Part shown: positions 62,308 to 64,000 of the stretch, piece by piece
How the letters are laid out: each line of letters opens with the position of its first letter
Numbering within the stretch: the stretch's first letter is position 1
Assembly (NCBI GenBank): GCA_023238725.1
Contig: CM041547.1
Coordinates: 21,872,744 to 21,936,743, forward strand
Source: Scortum barcoo
Lineage: Eukaryota; Chordata; Actinopteri; Centrarchiformes; Terapontidae
Length of the DNA: 64,000 bases
Direction: 5' to 3'
The notes under the pieces: model-generated
Seen by the model: only the letters and a program-made list of their open reading frames with translations
Databases searched by the model: none
What the model was told of the DNA's origin: nothing
Translations under genes and position numbers: made by a program

Positions 62308-62350
62308 CTCTGAGTGGGCGTGAATGGGTCCACGGTGACGTCACCTGGCT
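62131..62350 (-). promoter_or_regulatory. carhsp1: Probable carhsp1 promoter and noncoding first exon
   Basis: A CpG-containing, less AT-rich stretch carries an excellent minus-strand donor (ACGAG then gtaagt) with the exon ending at 62131 or 62130. A TATTTAC box-like string near 62262 and a (TC)n tract (62268-62302) lie on its upstream side. carhsp1 needs such a noncoding exon because its first coding exon begins at an acceptor. Another, unseen, minus-strand gene is not excluded. Confidence 0.45.
62268..62302. repeat. (TC)n microsatellite at the promoter
   Basis: A pure CT/GA run. On the carhsp1 strand it is a GAGA tract just upstream of the likely transcription start. Confidence 0.92.
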
Positions 62351-63780
62351 GCACTTTACCGTAAAGACGCTACAGGTGAGACCTCAGAAACTCACAGCCT
62401 ACCGTAAATAAAACTAACGAAACCAATCACAGCTGTCTGATACTAGTTTGGATGTGATTTATATGGAAGCCCATTGCTGCCAGGAAAAGAAAAAAAAAGA
62501 TGACATTATAGCCATCGTAAAAATGAAAACACACGTACTCTGGATTATTGTCTCTGTACATTGAACAGATTTTTTATACTTTATACTGTGAACTTTTGTG
62601 CATTATTGGTCAATAATTTGCACATTCTATCCTCTTAAAAAAAAAAGTAAATGTAAATACTATGTATATTTTGTTATTCTAAATTTCTCTATTTATGATT
62701 CTTAACTTTTTGTAGAACTTTTTTTCTCATCTGTATTACTAAATTTATTTATTTAAGGCACCACAATACCAAGGCAATTTCCTTGTATGTGAAGGTATGT
62801 TAATAAATATCTTCTTAGTCTGAGTCAATTTATTTTTGTTGAAAAAATAAATCCTCTGTCCTCTTTTAAAAGAAAAAGCCTTAAGGTTGTTTCACTGTAC
62901 CGGCTGCAGTTATGAAGATAATCCATAAATACCGTTCTAACCATCAGGAGGAAAAACTGTTCCATCCACTGCATTGAAAATTTGTGCCACTGTTTTTTTT
63001 CTCATCTTTACTCAATTTGTATAATGTGCAGGTTTATTCTAAGTTATGTCTGTATTGCTGTTATTTTTCTTGTGTCACCTCTGGCTCTGTGACTAGAATT
63101 TAATGGGGACACGAGAGACACTGCAGCTAAGTGAACATTAGATAGATAAATAGATCCTGACATCTCATCGTTCTTGGGGCTTTCATATATATTAAATACA
63201 CATACACACAAGATTAATTAAAATATTACTATTTTTCTGTGATATACCTACAGGAAAAATAGGTATAAATTACATTTTCAGTTGAATATATTTATTGGTT
63301 TTCATTTTTTTTTGTGCACTCACACGCAGGGTTACTGATGTCTTTATTTACTCATATATCAAATTATGATTCTTGAACAAAAGTTAGACCTTGTGTACAA
63401 AACTGACAAACACATATAAAAATTACGCAAAATGTGTGAAACTCAATAGAACAATACAAAAAAAAAAGAAAAGACACTGATTAAATTGGTAAATGTCAAG
63501 GTTCATATGAAGCACCTCCTTATGTTCAGCAGAGGGAGACATAACTGCATTTATATTCAAGCTAAAGAAAGAAAGGGAAACTAGATTTCAATCATTTCTA
63601 TATGTGTGTTCTATTGTTACATAATGAACTCGGCTTCATGAATTACTGCGTAATGTTACTCTGATGAAAAATATTACTAAGCTGCAATAGTGCAGCTGAA
63701 GCAATACACCTGTGTTGTGTGTAATAACTAGAATTCCCTTTTTAATTGGTCTCTTTTATCACTTCTTTTCCCTTTTGCTA
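62351..63780. other. Intergenic, AT-rich, with LINE 3'-end remnants
   Basis: Apart from the LINE remnant at 62565-62820 and a weaker one near 62985-63160, no gene or repeat is recognised. Confidence 0.55.
62565..62820 (+). mobile_element. LINE 3' UTR remnant
   Basis: A T-rich 3' UTR-like stretch ends 'ccaaggcaatttccttgtat' and then 'gttaataaat', resembling the 3' end of fish L2/CR1-type LINEs. Confidence 0.5.
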
Positions 63781-64000
63781 CTGGACTTCCTGACCAGCCG
63801 ACCCCAACACGTCCGTCTGGATAATCACTGCTCATCTACCATCACTATAAACACCGGTGTACCACAAGGCTGTGTGATGAGTCCCTTCCTCTACTCCCTC
63901 CTCACCCACGACTGCAGACCTGCCGACAGCTCCAACACCATCATTAAGTTTGCAGATGACACCACGGTGATTGGCCTCATCAAAGACAGCGATGAGGCCG
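63781..64000 (+). mobile_element. Non-LTR retrotransposon reverse-transcriptase fragment, runs off the window
   Basis: An open frame from 63781 to the window end reads LDFLTSRPQHVRLDNHCSST, then NTGVPQGCVMSPFLYSLLTH, then IIKFADDTTVIGLIKDSDEA. The PQG motif and the catalytic FADD box are intact. The RT domain begins abruptly, as expected for a 5'-truncated LINE, probably of the CR1/L2/Rex1 group. Confidence 0.9.

Noticed and set aside
1..64000. tRNA, rRNA, microRNA or a novel multi-gene system
   Set aside because: I saw no tRNA B-box/cloverleaf, rRNA or pre-miRNA-length hairpin, and no gene cluster that would form an undescribed system. This was by eye only; a covariance-model scan would be decisive.

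Overview
The window is vertebrate, almost certainly teleost fish, nuclear DNA. The coding sequence is split into short exons with GT/AG junctions. Long AT-rich introns are full of (CA)n, (TA)n and (GATA)n microsatellites. There is a fish-type NLR (NLR-C / NLRC3-like) gene, and the dispersed repeats are ones typical of ray-finned fish (CR1/L2/Rex-like LINE 3' ends, an LTR, several unclassified families). No bacterial, CRISPR or operon-like organisation is present.

Layout. (1) 2.7-19.5 kb, minus strand: a complete ppp1r9b (spinophilin/neurabin-2) gene. Its 14 coding exons join in frame to about 878 residues with no internal stop. A noncoding first exon and CpG-rich promoter probably lie near 25.2-25.7 kb. 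(2) 28.6-37.2 kb, plus strand: an NLR gene of the fish-expanded class. It has two tandemly duplicated N-terminal exons, a RING exon, one large FISNA-NACHT-helical exon and four leucine-rich-repeat exons. Its reading frame is broken many times, nearly always by one extra base. A LINE has inserted between the first two LRR exons. An ISRE-like site lies just upstream of its likely 5' UTR exon. (3) 38.2-43.2 kb, minus strand: a complete carhsp1 gene (cold-shock-domain RNA-binding protein, about 161 residues in four coding exons). A long 5' intron probably reaches back to a noncoding first exon and promoter near 62.1-62.3 kb. (4) 62.4-64 kb: intergenic repeat-rich DNA, ending in a LINE reverse-transcriptase fragment that runs off the window.

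The genes do not form a pathway. Spinophilin is a synaptic scaffold that brings protein phosphatase 1 to actin. CARHSP1 is an RNA-stability factor. The NLR is a candidate innate-immune receptor lying between them, divergent from ppp1r9b and convergent with carhsp1. I found no undescribed multi-gene system. The observations most worth following are the insertion-biased lesions of the NLR, its duplicated N-terminal exons and ISRE-like site, CA/TG tracts abutting several splice junctions, a probable solo LTR inside the carhsp1 5' intron, and two perfect hairpins.
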